Below, piece after piece: positions 1-9,679 of a DNA stretch of 64,000 nt (position 1 is its first letter; every line of letters starts with the position of its first letter). Under the pieces are notes generated by a model, which saw nothing but the letters and a program-made list of their open reading frames with translations, made no database searches and was not told the DNA's origin. The stretch comes from Nectonema munidae (Eukaryota > Nematomorpha > Nectonematoida > Nectonematidae). Made by a program: the position numbers and the translations under genes. Where the stretch lies: contig JAUIRK010000099.1 in assembly GCA_030549495.1 (NCBI GenBank), positions 620,001 to 684,000 on the forward strand, read 5' to 3'.

Positions 1-354
1 AGAATGGCGTTGTTATACTTTTAGTTTTAAAATTTCGTCATTAAAATGTGCTTTGAGGGTAACTCTGAATTTTACCTATGATTCCAAAAGATAGGAATTT
101 CTTAAAGAGTAAAGATGTAAGTTTTGTAAATCGAATTTCAGAGTTTCATAGAAAACATAAAGTGATATTTTGTGGATAAACTTGTAATGAAATATTCGAA
201 TGAATTTGTGATAAATTTGTGCTAATTACAAAAGAAGATTATCATAGAAAGAACATTTGTAAGATGACACCTACGTTGCTTGCTTGTATTTGCCTGTCTC
301 CAATTAATAATAGGGTAAGTTAAGCATTAAAGTTTTATACAAAAGAATATCCCT

Positions 355-720
355 TTTCACAGGTAATCTCTTTTCCATCTTCTCAACATCCCAAGCAAAC
401 TAGGCATTCTACTTGTCAAATGGACAATATGGTCACTCCAGTTCATTTGGTTATTTATAATCAAAGTAACCCAGTCATTGAGTCTCTGCAAATGATTATT
501 TAACAATATTTAAGCTTGACATCTAATTTAAGAAGAATTGGGACAATAATGGAAATATCGCTTGCAGATAACTATAAATAAATATTTTTATTTGAAGCGA
601 ATATGTCGTTAATCAATATTGAGAATAATAAGGGACCAAAAATGGATCCTTGAGGTACACGCGAAGAAACTAGCATGTTCACGTTTCGGAAATTAGTTAA
701 AACTATTTCTAGAAGTTAAG
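355..720 (-). mobile_element. LINE reverse-transcriptase fragment (Jockey/CR1-like)
   Basis: Read on the minus strand, this segment gives RVPQGSIFGPLLFSILINDI, the fingers/palm motif of non-LTR reverse transcriptases (usual form VPQGSxLGPLLFxxYINDL), preceded by NFRNVNMLVSS. It is followed at a typical distance by NQMNWSDHIVHLTSRM, matching the W-x-x-HI-x-x-L stretch after the YADD catalytic motif. The YADD box itself is degraded and there are internal stops and a frame change, so this is a dead fragment. No endonuclease domain or 3' tail was found nearby. Clade assignment is inference from the motif wording. Confidence 0.7.
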
Positions 721-870
721 TTCAGAAAAGGTCCTATTTTGCAAAGTTTTGGTTTCGTTTGCTGTTAATAAATGTTAGTCTAGTACGGTCTTGTACTTGA
801 CGGTGCAGCCCGGTTAATGTCCTAATATAAATAAAGAGAACCTTAGCACGTTAAATTCGGCTAATTACAA

Positions 871-3020
871 AAAGCATCCTTCTGCTTTTATATATTAAAT
901 AATATGAAGAGATTTAAAATTTTAAGTCAGAATTCTAGGATTGATAAATCGTTTGAACGGACCGATCATCATTATCGACATAAATTCCTTCTTCAAAAAT
1001 CCCCCTTAATAACACTTCAATGACATATGGACAGAGATTCTTGAAGTAAAAATGCATTTTTATATTCAGAAATAAAAAGGTACATTGTGATTAGAAGTAG
1101 TAATAAGCTCTAGCGAATGTCAAGTTGGTTGATGCTCGCTCAAGCACCGTTATTAGATGCCAGTTCATACCTTACAACAAGAATTTGAAAAATTGCCAAA
1201 GTGTAAACACACAAAATGGGGGTCACAAGATTTCAATGGCGCAAACCGGTCTTTCACAGAGTGCATGGTTAGTGATGGTGATAAAATACAAATATTAGAA
1301 AATAAATGCGTTTAAATAAGCGAATGATAACGTTAATAACGACTTTAGAAGTTGTTAACTTCTAAAAAGAATTTTTTTGAGCTAAAGATGCTCAAACTCA
1401 GACTTGGCATCTAGATATATGCCGGTTGAAAGGTTGAATTTCATCTATAAACAATTATGTGTAGAATTGCATGGTTAATGATGTGCACATATACTGGATC
1501 TAATTCATAATGTATTGAAAGAAACGCGTTTTCATTTTTTAGTTCCTAAAAATCTAAACTAAAAACTAAACGCATTTTTCCGATTTATTGTAAAGTTTGT
1601 AAAGAAATTTGTTCGTAGATGTTACGGTTGTAGTTCGGAGGATTACGTGAAATTTCTAAAGAAAATAGATATCAATTTTTTTTATTTTATATGTACAAAC
1701 TCTTTTTTCCTCAAATCTTGAAAAGTGTTGCGAAAAATAGAGGGATTCGATGAAAAATCAAAATGAGTTGATAAGATCGGTTTTGCTGTGGGAGTGAACT
1801 TCAGTAGGAATTTATTCACTAATCTTACATGTCATAGAAAGGAGATTAAAAAATTTTGCACCAAAGTTACCTCTTTATTTAGTATAAAAACTCATTTTTT
1901 ACCTTCAAGGTATTTTTGACAATAATAATTTTTGACTTTTTTCATTACCATTTTAGCTCTATTTTGAGAGTGTAAAAATTGGACAATGGATACGCCTAAA
2001 CACTTTCAAAACGATTTTCCAAACGCGACATTTGCGTTTAGTATTGTTTGCGACGTTCGCACCGAAACTTTCGGGTATGGTCCCGCACGAATCGCTACTG
2101 TATAAGCATACATTTATATATATAATTTTACAAGATATATACAAACACTTGAAAGATACAATCCCAACGCAAACGCTCCAATTTGAAAAAGGGTAGTGAT
2201 AGCTTGATAACTAACATAGTTAGAATCGGGTCGCCAGGCACTAACAGTGCGACATCTGTGTATTACGAATGAACCGCGCACAAAACCTTGGCTCAGACGA
2301 AAGTTTTCCCGCTACAAGGATGACAAAGTCCTTGTACAATTTCGAATCCGACACATTTGACTGACATCGTTGAGCACACATTTAAATTAATGACATATTT
2401 TTGCAAATCTTTCGAATGACACTTCGTTCATCGGCGCAACGCATAAGAAACGCGTTTTATCCAACTACTCCCATCCCACGAGAGAAAAACGAACATATAA
2501 CAACGTATGATGATGAAATAAATAGTAATGATTAAAAATCAATCAGCGTATCAATAATCTTCGCTTGCCACAATGTCTCGCGTTTTCGTGGTGTTTCAAC
2601 ACTTTTTGTGATTCTGCCTCTATCTTCTTCTAATTATTTTCCTCATCTCCTTCCTTCATCTCGGCAGATTTCCTTTTGCAACCATGTGTGCACATTTGTT
2701 GTAAACAAACGCGGTAGGAGCAGTAGCCTAAAACAGAAAATGATTAACTCCTATTCTCCCTTTTCATTGGCTCATTCTCTCATCACTCACATCTTCTGAT
2801 TCGTCCTTCCTCACTGCTTTCTATTTTCATCCATTACCTGTCCAAGTTGAATCCTGTTTTTCAGTTTTTAGTGTAAGTTGGCTAAAATTTTTTTAATTTT
2901 CCAGATGTGATAATTCAACCCATAACCCTATTGATTCTGGGCCAAATTTGTTCACTCAAGTTTTGGGATGGGGCCGTAAAGTGTCACCCAATTCCTTCAT
3001 AATATTTTCAATTTGGTATA
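871..3020. other. No gene recognised; GC-richer non-repeat stretch at about 2000-2560
   Basis: I see no convincing coding exon or transposon here. From about 2000 to 2560 the base composition shifts to normal GC with many CpG and none of the window's repeat modules, unlike the AT-rich surroundings. That composition is otherwise found only in host exons, Tigger DNA and gene flanks, so this may be a regulatory region or unrecognised exon. From 2580 to 2850 the plus strand is pyrimidine-rich. Confidence 0.3.
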
Positions 3021-3413
3021 TATATTTCAACTAGGCTAAATTTAGTAGTGGCTTCCATTTTTTTTTATCGAAATCAATCAAATCTCTAAAAAATTGATTT
3101 ATATATGATAGCACATCTCAAAAACCAACCTTATATTTAAATATATATACCGATTTTTTAATATTATGTAAAGTTTTTACATATATACACAGATTGCTGA
3201 ACCAGTTGTGATGTTCATTTTTTTAATCAAAATTAATGTAACCTGTCAAAAAATTGATTCATATATGACAGGTCATCTCAAATGGAACAGTTTATTTAAA
3301 TAATTATATAATGTTTTTTACAATATACCCATTTTCAAGTATGCTGAACTCAGTGGTGATGTTCATTTTTTTAATCAAAATTAAGCTAACTTGTCAAAAA
3401 ATTGATTTATATA
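3020..3413 (-). repeat. Tandem copies of dispersed module A
   Basis: Two to three diverged copies of a 150-185 bp unit lie here, reversed relative to the array at 30.4-31.6 kb. The unit carries the motif TTGATT-TTTATAAAAAA, then a CATCAC-TGAATTCAGCAT block, GAAAATGGGTATATATGTG and GATGAGCTGTCATATATAAA. The same unit recurs at 4.9-5.1, 23.7-24.2, 30.4-31.6, 34.3-34.7, 35.8 and 39.8 kb. No coding capacity. Confidence 0.65.
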
Positions 3414-5657
3414 CTGAGGCGTACCCAGAAATTTTTTCTAGGAGGGGGGCAAAGTTGGAGTTTAATTAATTTTAAAAAGTTTTTGCTTTCAAAAACTTAT
3501 TAGTTAATTGAGTTATTAGCTTCTGAATTTGTTTGGCGACAAAAACTAACAACACCAAAAAATGAGATCTTCATTACTTGAAAAGAAAAAGTTTGACTAA
3601 CAACAAATGATAAAATTTTTTCTAAAATTTATATAATTTTGCAAAAAGTTTTTAACTTAAAAAACAAAAAAGTGGCCTGAAGGAGAATAAGAGTCATTTT
3701 ACATAATACAAAATTGCTTTAAAATACCTTCATATAGTTTTTATATCTTAGGAAATGCTTCTTAACTGGTTCGAGTACTTCAAAAACATCAATAACGTTA
3801 GATTCTCTGTATCTTTTTTTTAATATATTCTTTTCCAACTTTAAATTCCGAAAAAATCTGCTGAGATATATTTTGTAGATGGGATATAAAAGGTCTCAGT
3901 TTTTCATATTCCAAAAATCCTACACTTTCAGGGGATAAATATGAAAGTGCTTTCATTATTGTGCAGTTTTTTTCATTAAACCTGAAAAAACAATTAAAAG
4001 GATGAACATTTGTCGAAAACCAAACCTGTTGTCAAATTCCTCTAGAATCAATTGTAAGGTTTCATCGTAGAGAATGCGAAATGTTCTGCTTTTTTCTGCG
4101 TTATCATCGAAAATATCAAAAATATCTGTGGAACTGGAATTGTCAACATAAAATCTCATTTTCTTGACTAATGAATCAAATTCGTTTTCGTCATCTTTAA
4201 ATTCTAACAAAACTTTCACCAAATCTTCTACCAAACTTATCCCAATAATGATATTATCTTCTTTCTAAAACAATTAGTATAGTGCACTATTCATGAAGCC
4301 TCGAAAATGTAGTTTACTTGGAGGTAGACATTAGCAGGCTTCATTACACTAAGAAACTTTTCAACCATAAGCATTACAAATATTGAAGAATCGTCTTTTA
4401 AAGCATGAAGTAGCCCCCTTGCTTCGAAAGAAACATTTAGGTCAGAACTATTTTTTACTTTTTCCAGAACTTTAACCTTTTTCGTGAACTTGTAAAGCCT
4501 GGTCATTAATGATAAAAGAAATTCAATATGGTTTATATGACGGAAAGATGCAGTGATAACTAAGTGAAGCTGATGGTTTATTTATACAATGAATATAAGG
4601 AATGTATCTTTCAAGTGCTTCACTGATTTTTTCTTGGACTCCATTTTTCTTGCCTGTTAAGATATCATTTTTCATCTATAAGTACTGGTAGAAAAATATT
4701 ACCTAACATCACGTAAGCGCCATCATAGCATGGACTCATAATTTTGTGTTTTTGAATTTTACACTCATCAAGAATGTCTAGAATTGCGGTGTTGATAGAA
4801 GATGCATCACATTCTTTCAGATAGACCATGCTAATTAGTGCTTCCTTTACGGTCTTTCCTCTCAAAAATCTCAACACCTTACACAAAAGAAAAAATTAAT
4901 TTTATATATGTTTATAAGCTCATCTCAAATGGAACATTTTATTTAAATAATTATATACAGTTTTTACACATATATAGCCATTTTTAAGTGTAACCAATTT
5001 AGTGTTGATGCTCTCTCTCTCTCTCTCTTTTTTTATGAAAATCAATGATATATATCACAAAAATTGATTAAAACTGTCAATCAATGTCAGATATATAAAC
5101 TTAATAAATCCTACTTGCAGTATTTCTCTGCTGCTTATTTTCTTAATTTATTTAATAAACCAACTTTTGGTGTTTAATTATAACTTTATTTGTCAGCAAA
5201 TTTTTTTTTTATTTGTCTGCAAGTTTTACATATAACTCATAGTTACATTTTATCAACATTAATGATCGGAAAGTTTCCGCTACGGTTGTGCTCTCCCAGG
5301 TGTGTAAATATTAGCAGCCTTACTCAGCACTTTTTCTGATGGTGCTGATGTTGTACAGCACGCTAAAATATTTTTCGCAAATGGTTTTAAAATGTTCAAG
5401 CATTTTTTATTTTGCGATCGGTGGATTGATATCAAAAGGCAGAACACCTTCTTACAGATGTTTCAAGCTTTTTTAAATATTCATTCTAAAACATAACCTT
5501 AAAACAAGAAAAGTAATATCGAAAATCTACTCAGAAGACAAACAAGTCTAATAAATATAATATAGGCTTTTTCGCCCCCTGGAAATAACATTGGCCGGGG
5601 GGGGGGGGGGGTGTCACCTCCCTCCCCCCCCCCCCCCCCTGGATGTGCGCCCCTGAG
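3414..5657 (-). mobile_element. Element with hAT-like ends, transposase remains inside
   Basis: The left end reads CTGAGGCGTACCCAG and the right end, reversed, CTCAGGGGCGCACATCCAG, a diverged inverted pair of the hAT form CAGGGGCGTAnCCAG. GATTTATA before the left end and GATTTACA just inside the right border look like a diverged 8-bp target duplication. Fragments of a hAT transposase lie inside on the minus strand. Long G and C runs sit just inside the right end. Module A sequence and the start of module C (4890-5140) also lie inside, so either the element has been invaded or the two ends belong to different copies. Confidence 0.5.
3956..4886 (-). pseudogene. hAT transposase fragments (ZMYM/DUF4371-like RNase H region)
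   Basis: Reading leftward from 4886, the first frame contains KECDASSINTAILDIL and, further on, PCYDGAYVMLG. This matches the conserved hAT/DUF4371 block around the second catalytic Asp, whose usual form is (G/S)QxYDGAxxMxG. Two further frames (4506-4291 and 4234-3956) keep the expected downstream features: a helical insertion stretch with LNVSFEARGLLHALKD, then ILEEFDNRFGFRQ. The frames are separated by shifts and stops, and neither the N-terminal BED finger nor the hATC dimerisation motif was found. A dead plain DNA transposon gene. Confidence 0.65.
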
Positions 5658-5689
5658 ATTTACATATACCAATACTTTTGCTTTATATC

Positions 5690-6000
5690 GTAAAAATATA
5701 AATACAAATACAGATACAAACGTGTTTGATCCAACCCTAGTAGTCCCTACATCATTTCTTCTATACTTTAAACAGTACGCAATTTTACTATTCATTCTAC
5801 GGTGATCCTTTCATGACCGCTCTTTTTAATTAGAAATTTCCTTTAAAAACTGTCAAGGGTTATTTTGAACAGATTTTATCCACTCTCAAAGCATTCTAAT
5901 TGAAGATTCTTCTTGGTGATCTTAGGTTTTTTATCAGTACCTTGTATTTTATTATCAGGTGATATTAAGAGGATATTCAGTCTGAATATTTGTCAACCAA
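5690..6000 (-). repeat. Dispersed repeat module C (reverse copy)
   Basis: This is a reverse-strand copy of a ~350-400 bp non-coding block also found at 30030-30430 (+), 39440-39780 (+) and, more diverged, 60357-60670 (-). Shared landmarks are a TATTATCAGGTGATAT box, TCAAAGCATTCT, and TCCTTTCATGA near the centre. The companion start of the block (CTACTTGCAGTATTTCTCTG) lies at about 5112-5131, beyond the hAT-like right end. In other copies module C lies between modules B and A of the Y element. Confidence 0.6.
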
Positions 6001-6936
6001 TCCCACTTCAAAAGTTTGTCTTCTGATTTTTGCGTTCTTTATCAATGGCAGCTTATTCTACAACAGATGTTAGTGGGGTGGGTTTGGGTCTGGGTTTTAA
6101 TATTATACCGGGAATAAACTGTGGTTTGTTCGCATAAGTTAGATTGCAAATAACGTCTTTAATTGTGTGTTACGTATATGTTGTAAAGAGATTTGCATTG
6201 AAGAAAGAAAAATTTGCACAAATTTCAAATGAAAAATTTAACATCTCTCTAAATTTCACGTATTTTGAAATCTGGATGGTATAAAATAAAAATGTCTACT
6301 TTCTAAAATGAGAGTTTGGAAGATATTTGGGTAAGTAATGGATGGAAAACAACCACTAATTCGGATTCTTCAGGTTGTAAAATATACTTTCAAGCCCCAC
6401 CTTATTGTATAAGAAAAGCAGCTTATTACATTCTGAGGAAACACGGGTCAAAAATAAATACCTTCTGATTTCTAAAGATATCTTTTCGGGCTTGATGGCT
6501 GAACGAGAGACCCTACATCTCTATTTTTCAGCGTGGATGCGGGGTGGGTGCAAATTAATAAAAGACTGAAAAGGTAGGTAGGTGGGGGCGTTTTTCGCAT
6601 TCCGCGCATATGCGGGTGCAATCCTTCGCGTAATATATTTTCCTTGCAAAGGAACGCAATCTTGTGTGCTTTTTTATTTTAGATCTTTTTATAGCAGCGT
6701 TTTTTGGGAGAAGTTTGTTGTATACACTGGCGTAATGCCTCAATTTTTCAGTGGCCCACATGTTTGACGTGTCAATCACTAAAAATTATAATTTCCGGTT
6801 TACCTCGAATTAGTTGTCGTATTTTGTGCAGTTAGACAGAAATTGGGAAACGTGCCCCATTCTCTAAATATATCTTTTTCACTTTCTTTTTTCTTGCATG
6901 CCTTTTCACTCCAAGTATAAATTTTAGCGGTTAAAA
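6001..6936. other. No gene recognised; probable 5' flank of the small gene that follows
   Basis: I found no recognisable coding sequence or transposon. From about 6480 to 6760 the DNA is GC-normal with CpGs, as seen around host genes here, so it may be promoter or 5' UTR of the frame starting at 6937. A pyrimidine-rich run followed by TATAAATTTTAG ends at 6924, directly before that frame. Confidence 0.25.
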
Positions 6937-7197
6937 ATGTTACACGGATTAAGAAGGCCAAGTAACATAATGAATTCCAATCGCTCCAGCCTCGAAAATG
7001 AAATTCAAAAGTGGCAAAGCTTGCCGGATCTTCCTGAGTACAGTAGGAGGAAGAGGAAAAGTTCTGGGTACACGAACAAAATTATGCAAGAAATCCAAAT
7101 TTCTGTCAGCCTCCTCATTTCCCTCTTTCTCTTTGTGATATCTTTGCTTCTCGCTTACCTGATTTTCAGCAACAGCGCAGCAAACAAAACCGAATGA
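6937..7197 (+). CDS. Small single-pass membrane protein, function unknown
   Basis: An 86-residue frame with GC-normal codon use, unlike the AT-rich DNA around it, which argues for a real host coding exon. The N-terminal half is hydrophilic and basic (RRKRKSSG at about 37-44). Residues 55-78 form one strongly hydrophobic helix (SVSLLISLFLFVISLLLAYL), followed by a short polar tail, so a tail-anchored or N-cytosolic topology is likely. An acceptor-like TATAAATTTTAG lies just upstream and the frame stays open from it (CGG TTA AAA ATG), so this may instead be the last exon of a longer transcript. I do not recognise the family. Layout resembles the frame at 17350 but the sequences are not similar. 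Confidence 0.5.
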   Translation: MLHGLRRPSNIMNSNRSSLENEIQKWQSLPDLPEYSRRKRKSSGYTNKIMQEIQISVSLLISLFLFVISLLLAYLIFSNSAANKTE

Positions 7198-7784
7198 TAT
7201 CACTAAGCTTCTCTTTTTCTCTCTCTTTCTTTGCTTGCTTTCTTCTTCTTTTACTTCTTCGGGTAACGAACCTGCTTTTAATCCTCCTTTTTGAACTTTT
7301 TTTAGTGAATTTCATCTTATCCTGTCCTCCTCGAATCAACACCATCCGGGTTTGATATTTTGTCACTTTTACCTATTTAGGGTGGTTTTAAAGTTGCTTT
7401 TATCTAGTTACTACTTGTTTAACTTTTAATCAATATTGATCAAGATCTTTATTATTTATAAATACTATATTAAATATCAAATAATAACTAAAACTTCAAG
7501 AAGTATATAAAAAAATTCATTTCCATTTTAAATATATGTGCAAGTGTTTCTTTCAAACTCTTCTAGTAAATTCTTAAGGAATATATGCTTTTTTCAATTA
7601 ATTATAATAAAAGGTCCAGCATCTGAAAAACTCGTTTGGACTTAACTGATGTTTTAGGATTTTTCAAATTTCTAAATATATTCTCAGATCCATTGTTTTT
7701 CTGGGTTCGAGAATTTTTTTTACAAAATAAAGCTAGATCCCGATTTTTGGAGATAATGGAATGTAAACTTTGGTCATCATTTTT
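7198..7784. other. No gene; probable 3' UTR then AT-rich spacer
   Basis: The first ~70 bases are a TTTCTC-rich run directly after the stop codon of the upstream small gene. The rest is AT-rich, with no recognisable coding, repeat module or RNA gene. I saw no clear AATAAA close to the stop. Confidence 0.3.
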
Positions 7785-7922
7785 GAATCGTCATCACTTA
7801 CATCATCTTCAATGACTTCATGATGAATAATCACCATCACTCTAACATCATCACGAATAATCATCATCCCTCTAACATCATCTTTAAAGACATCATCACG
7901 AATAATTATCATCCCTCTAACA

Positions 7923-8091
7923 CAGTGGCGTAGCCAGAGGGGGGGGGGGGCAGTGCCCCCCCCCCCCCCCCAAATACCTTTTCTGCCCCCCCCCCCTCCA
8001 ATAATTTTATTTCCAATATGCTTGCTCCCCTAAATTCCTTGCATGCCCCCCCCCTCCCCCCCCCCAAATTCCATTTTTGGCTACGCCACTG
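7923..8091. mobile_element. Short hAT-type MITE (CAGTGGCGTAGCC ends)
   Basis: A 169-bp element with inverted ends CAGTGGCGTAGCCA and TGGCTACGCCACTG, flanked by a perfect 8-bp duplication CTCTAACA (7915-7922 and 8092-8099). The size of the duplication and the CAGTG start are typical of hAT. The interior is mostly long G and C runs with no coding potential. A second copy lies at 38371-38540; both carry the CTTGCATGCCCCC-type block, reading in opposite directions. Confidence 0.85.
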
Positions 8092-8159
8092 CTCTAACAT
8101 CATCTTCATAATGATCATCTTCAAGGACATCATCACGGATAATCACCATCACTCTAACA

Positions 8160-8966
8160 CAGTGGTTCTTAACCTTTAGGATCTGTTTACCCCTAAATAT
8201 TATGAAAAATTTTTTATGACCCCTATAAAATTCTTTTTGATTCAACCGTCAAACACTTGTTAAAAGAAAGTTTAATTGAAAAAAATTATTTAAATTAATA
8301 TAATCTAACAAATTCAGTATAATTTAATTCGAAGGCTGGTATTGTTTGTCAGACAAAAGTTTTTCAAAACAAGGTGTAATGCTCGACAGACAGCATCTTG
8401 TGTCTGAATCAATTGCAATCTTATTACGTGCACTTGTAGAACAGAAGACATCATTCACAAAATCCAGTCTCGCAACGATAAGTTGAAGATGACTGTATCA
8501 AAAAAATCATAGCACGTTTGGAAAGAAAACGGTTTTTAATTTGGCCCAGAATGATTGAAGTGCTTGCTCGAAAAAATCGAGTTATAATTGACTGTCTTCT
8601 CTTATTTGAAGAAACTCCACTTTGGCAGCAACATCAGAGTCATCAATGCTACTTTCGCTCACTGAAAAAGGTCTGGTGATCCAAATGTCATTAGAACGGC
8701 TATTTAACTTCGGAAAATAGTTTTCAATTGCTTGATTGCAAGCAACATGTGTGAGATTTAAAATGATGTTTGATTTTATGAGCAAAATTATTAATTGATT
8801 GCATCATACAATGAGGATTAATGAATACATCAAATAGAAATAGTTTTGCAACTGATGGAAGACGTTCATGAGGATACACTTTTTGATACCAAAAGTTTTT
8901 TATGACCCCTGCAAAAACTTCAAACGACCCCCAAAGGGGTTACGACCCCCAGGTTAAGAACCACTG
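8160..8966 (-). mobile_element. Internally deleted hAT element (CAGTGGTTCTTAACC ends)
   Basis: Ends are CAGTGGTTCTTAACC (left) and GGTTAAGAACCACTG (right), a perfect 15-bp inverted repeat of the form used by Charlie-like hAT elements. Subterminal GACCCCT/ACCCCTAAA blocks are also inverted. The left flank is CTCTAACA; the right flank begins CAACATTATC, which fits a CTCTAACATCATC that has lost a few bases. A transposase remnant lies inside on the minus strand. At 807 bp it is far too short to be autonomous. Confidence 0.8.
8582..8785 (-). pseudogene. hAT (ZBED5/SCAND3-like) transposase remnant
   Basis: A 67-residue frame with IENYFPKL, then WITRPFSVSES, then DSDVAAKVEFLQIREDSQL. This order is the conserved segment ahead of the hAT C-terminal dimerisation domain in ZBED5/SCAND3-type transposases (FPxL, WIxNPF, then EExxELxxDxxL). 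The catalytic core and zinc finger are missing, consistent with internal deletion of the surrounding element. A dead remnant. Confidence 0.65.
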
Positions 8967-9318
8967 CAACATTATCTTCAATATCATTAACATCATATGA
9001 CATCATCTTGAATAACCATGATCACTCTAACACAGTGGTTCCCAACCTTTTTTAACCCGTTCCCCTTTTTCAGTCACTTTTTATCTGTGGACCCCTACAA
9101 CTGAATAGTTTGAGCCAAAAAGATTAATCAAAGATTTTTATGCAAAAAATGATTCTTGTCATCTGATTAAATCGTATGCTTATTCATATGAAATCAGAGA
9201 AATCGTAAAGCTTGACTTAAAATGTGAATAAAAATTTTTTCCAATTAAAATATAAATTTTTCAAAAATATTGTAACTAATAAAAAGGAACACGATTTAGA
9301 GGAATTCTACAATTTGTT

Positions 9319-9660
9319 TTGAAAACAGAAGTGTTGGGAAAAGTTACCCATTGGTTTTATAGAATAGAATATCAGTCAAGAGGGACACCTCATTTTCACT
9401 GTTTGTTTTGGGTTAAAGACGCCCCGTTAATTGGAAGTAATTCCGCACAATCAATTATTAATTTTATTGGAAAATACATCTCTTGCAAGTTACCATCAAA
9501 GAGAAGTGACGCTGAAATGTACTCTCTTGTAAAAAAATATCAGTTGCATAAATGTGGTAATTATTGTTTGAAGAAAATGAAAGTTGGAAAAAAGAGATGG
9601 CAAGTGTGTTGTAGATTTGGCTTTCCACGAAGAACAACAAAGTTTTTCATCCTACATGAT
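9319..9660 (+). pseudogene. Helitron Rep (Helitron_like_N) fragment
   Basis: Residues 6-112 of the 134-residue frame match the Helitron replication-initiator domain. They include GKVTHWFYRIEYQSRGTPHFHCLFWVKD, whose HFH is the HUH metal-binding motif, followed by FIGKYISCKLP, LVKKYQLHKCGNYCLKK and CRFGFPR. The frame then runs into unrelated repeat sequence (FYFPWASYH), so the true Rep similarity ends near 9660. The later Rep motif with the catalytic tyrosines and the helicase are absent. A fragment of a rolling-circle DNA transposon, now part of the composite between hAT ends. Confidence 0.75.
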
Positions 9661-9679
9661 GTTGTTTCTTCAATAAGAA

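Larger units (their letters stand above)
7785..9032 (+). repeat. CATCATC-rich minisatellite interrupted by hAT-type elements
   Basis: Imperfect units of roughly 45-65 bp contain ACATCATC, AATAATCATCATC and, in most units, the octamer CTCTAACA. Removing the elements at 7923-8091, 8160-8966 and 9033-14720 leaves a continuous array of about 0.3 kb that resumes at 14721-14770 with CTCTAACATCATCGTCATTAAC. Every one of the three elements starts immediately after a CTCTAACA. No coding frame is conserved across units. Confidence 0.7.

Noticed and set aside
2608-2799. 63-codon plus-strand frame as a secreted peptide
   Set aside because: Pyrimidine-rich DNA gives Ser/Leu/Phe-rich chance peptides; no signal cleavage site or conserved domain.
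5598-5638. G14-C16 run as a functional hairpin
   Set aside because: It lies at a decayed hAT-like end and its length is unreliable in assembly; kept only as part of the G-run observation.
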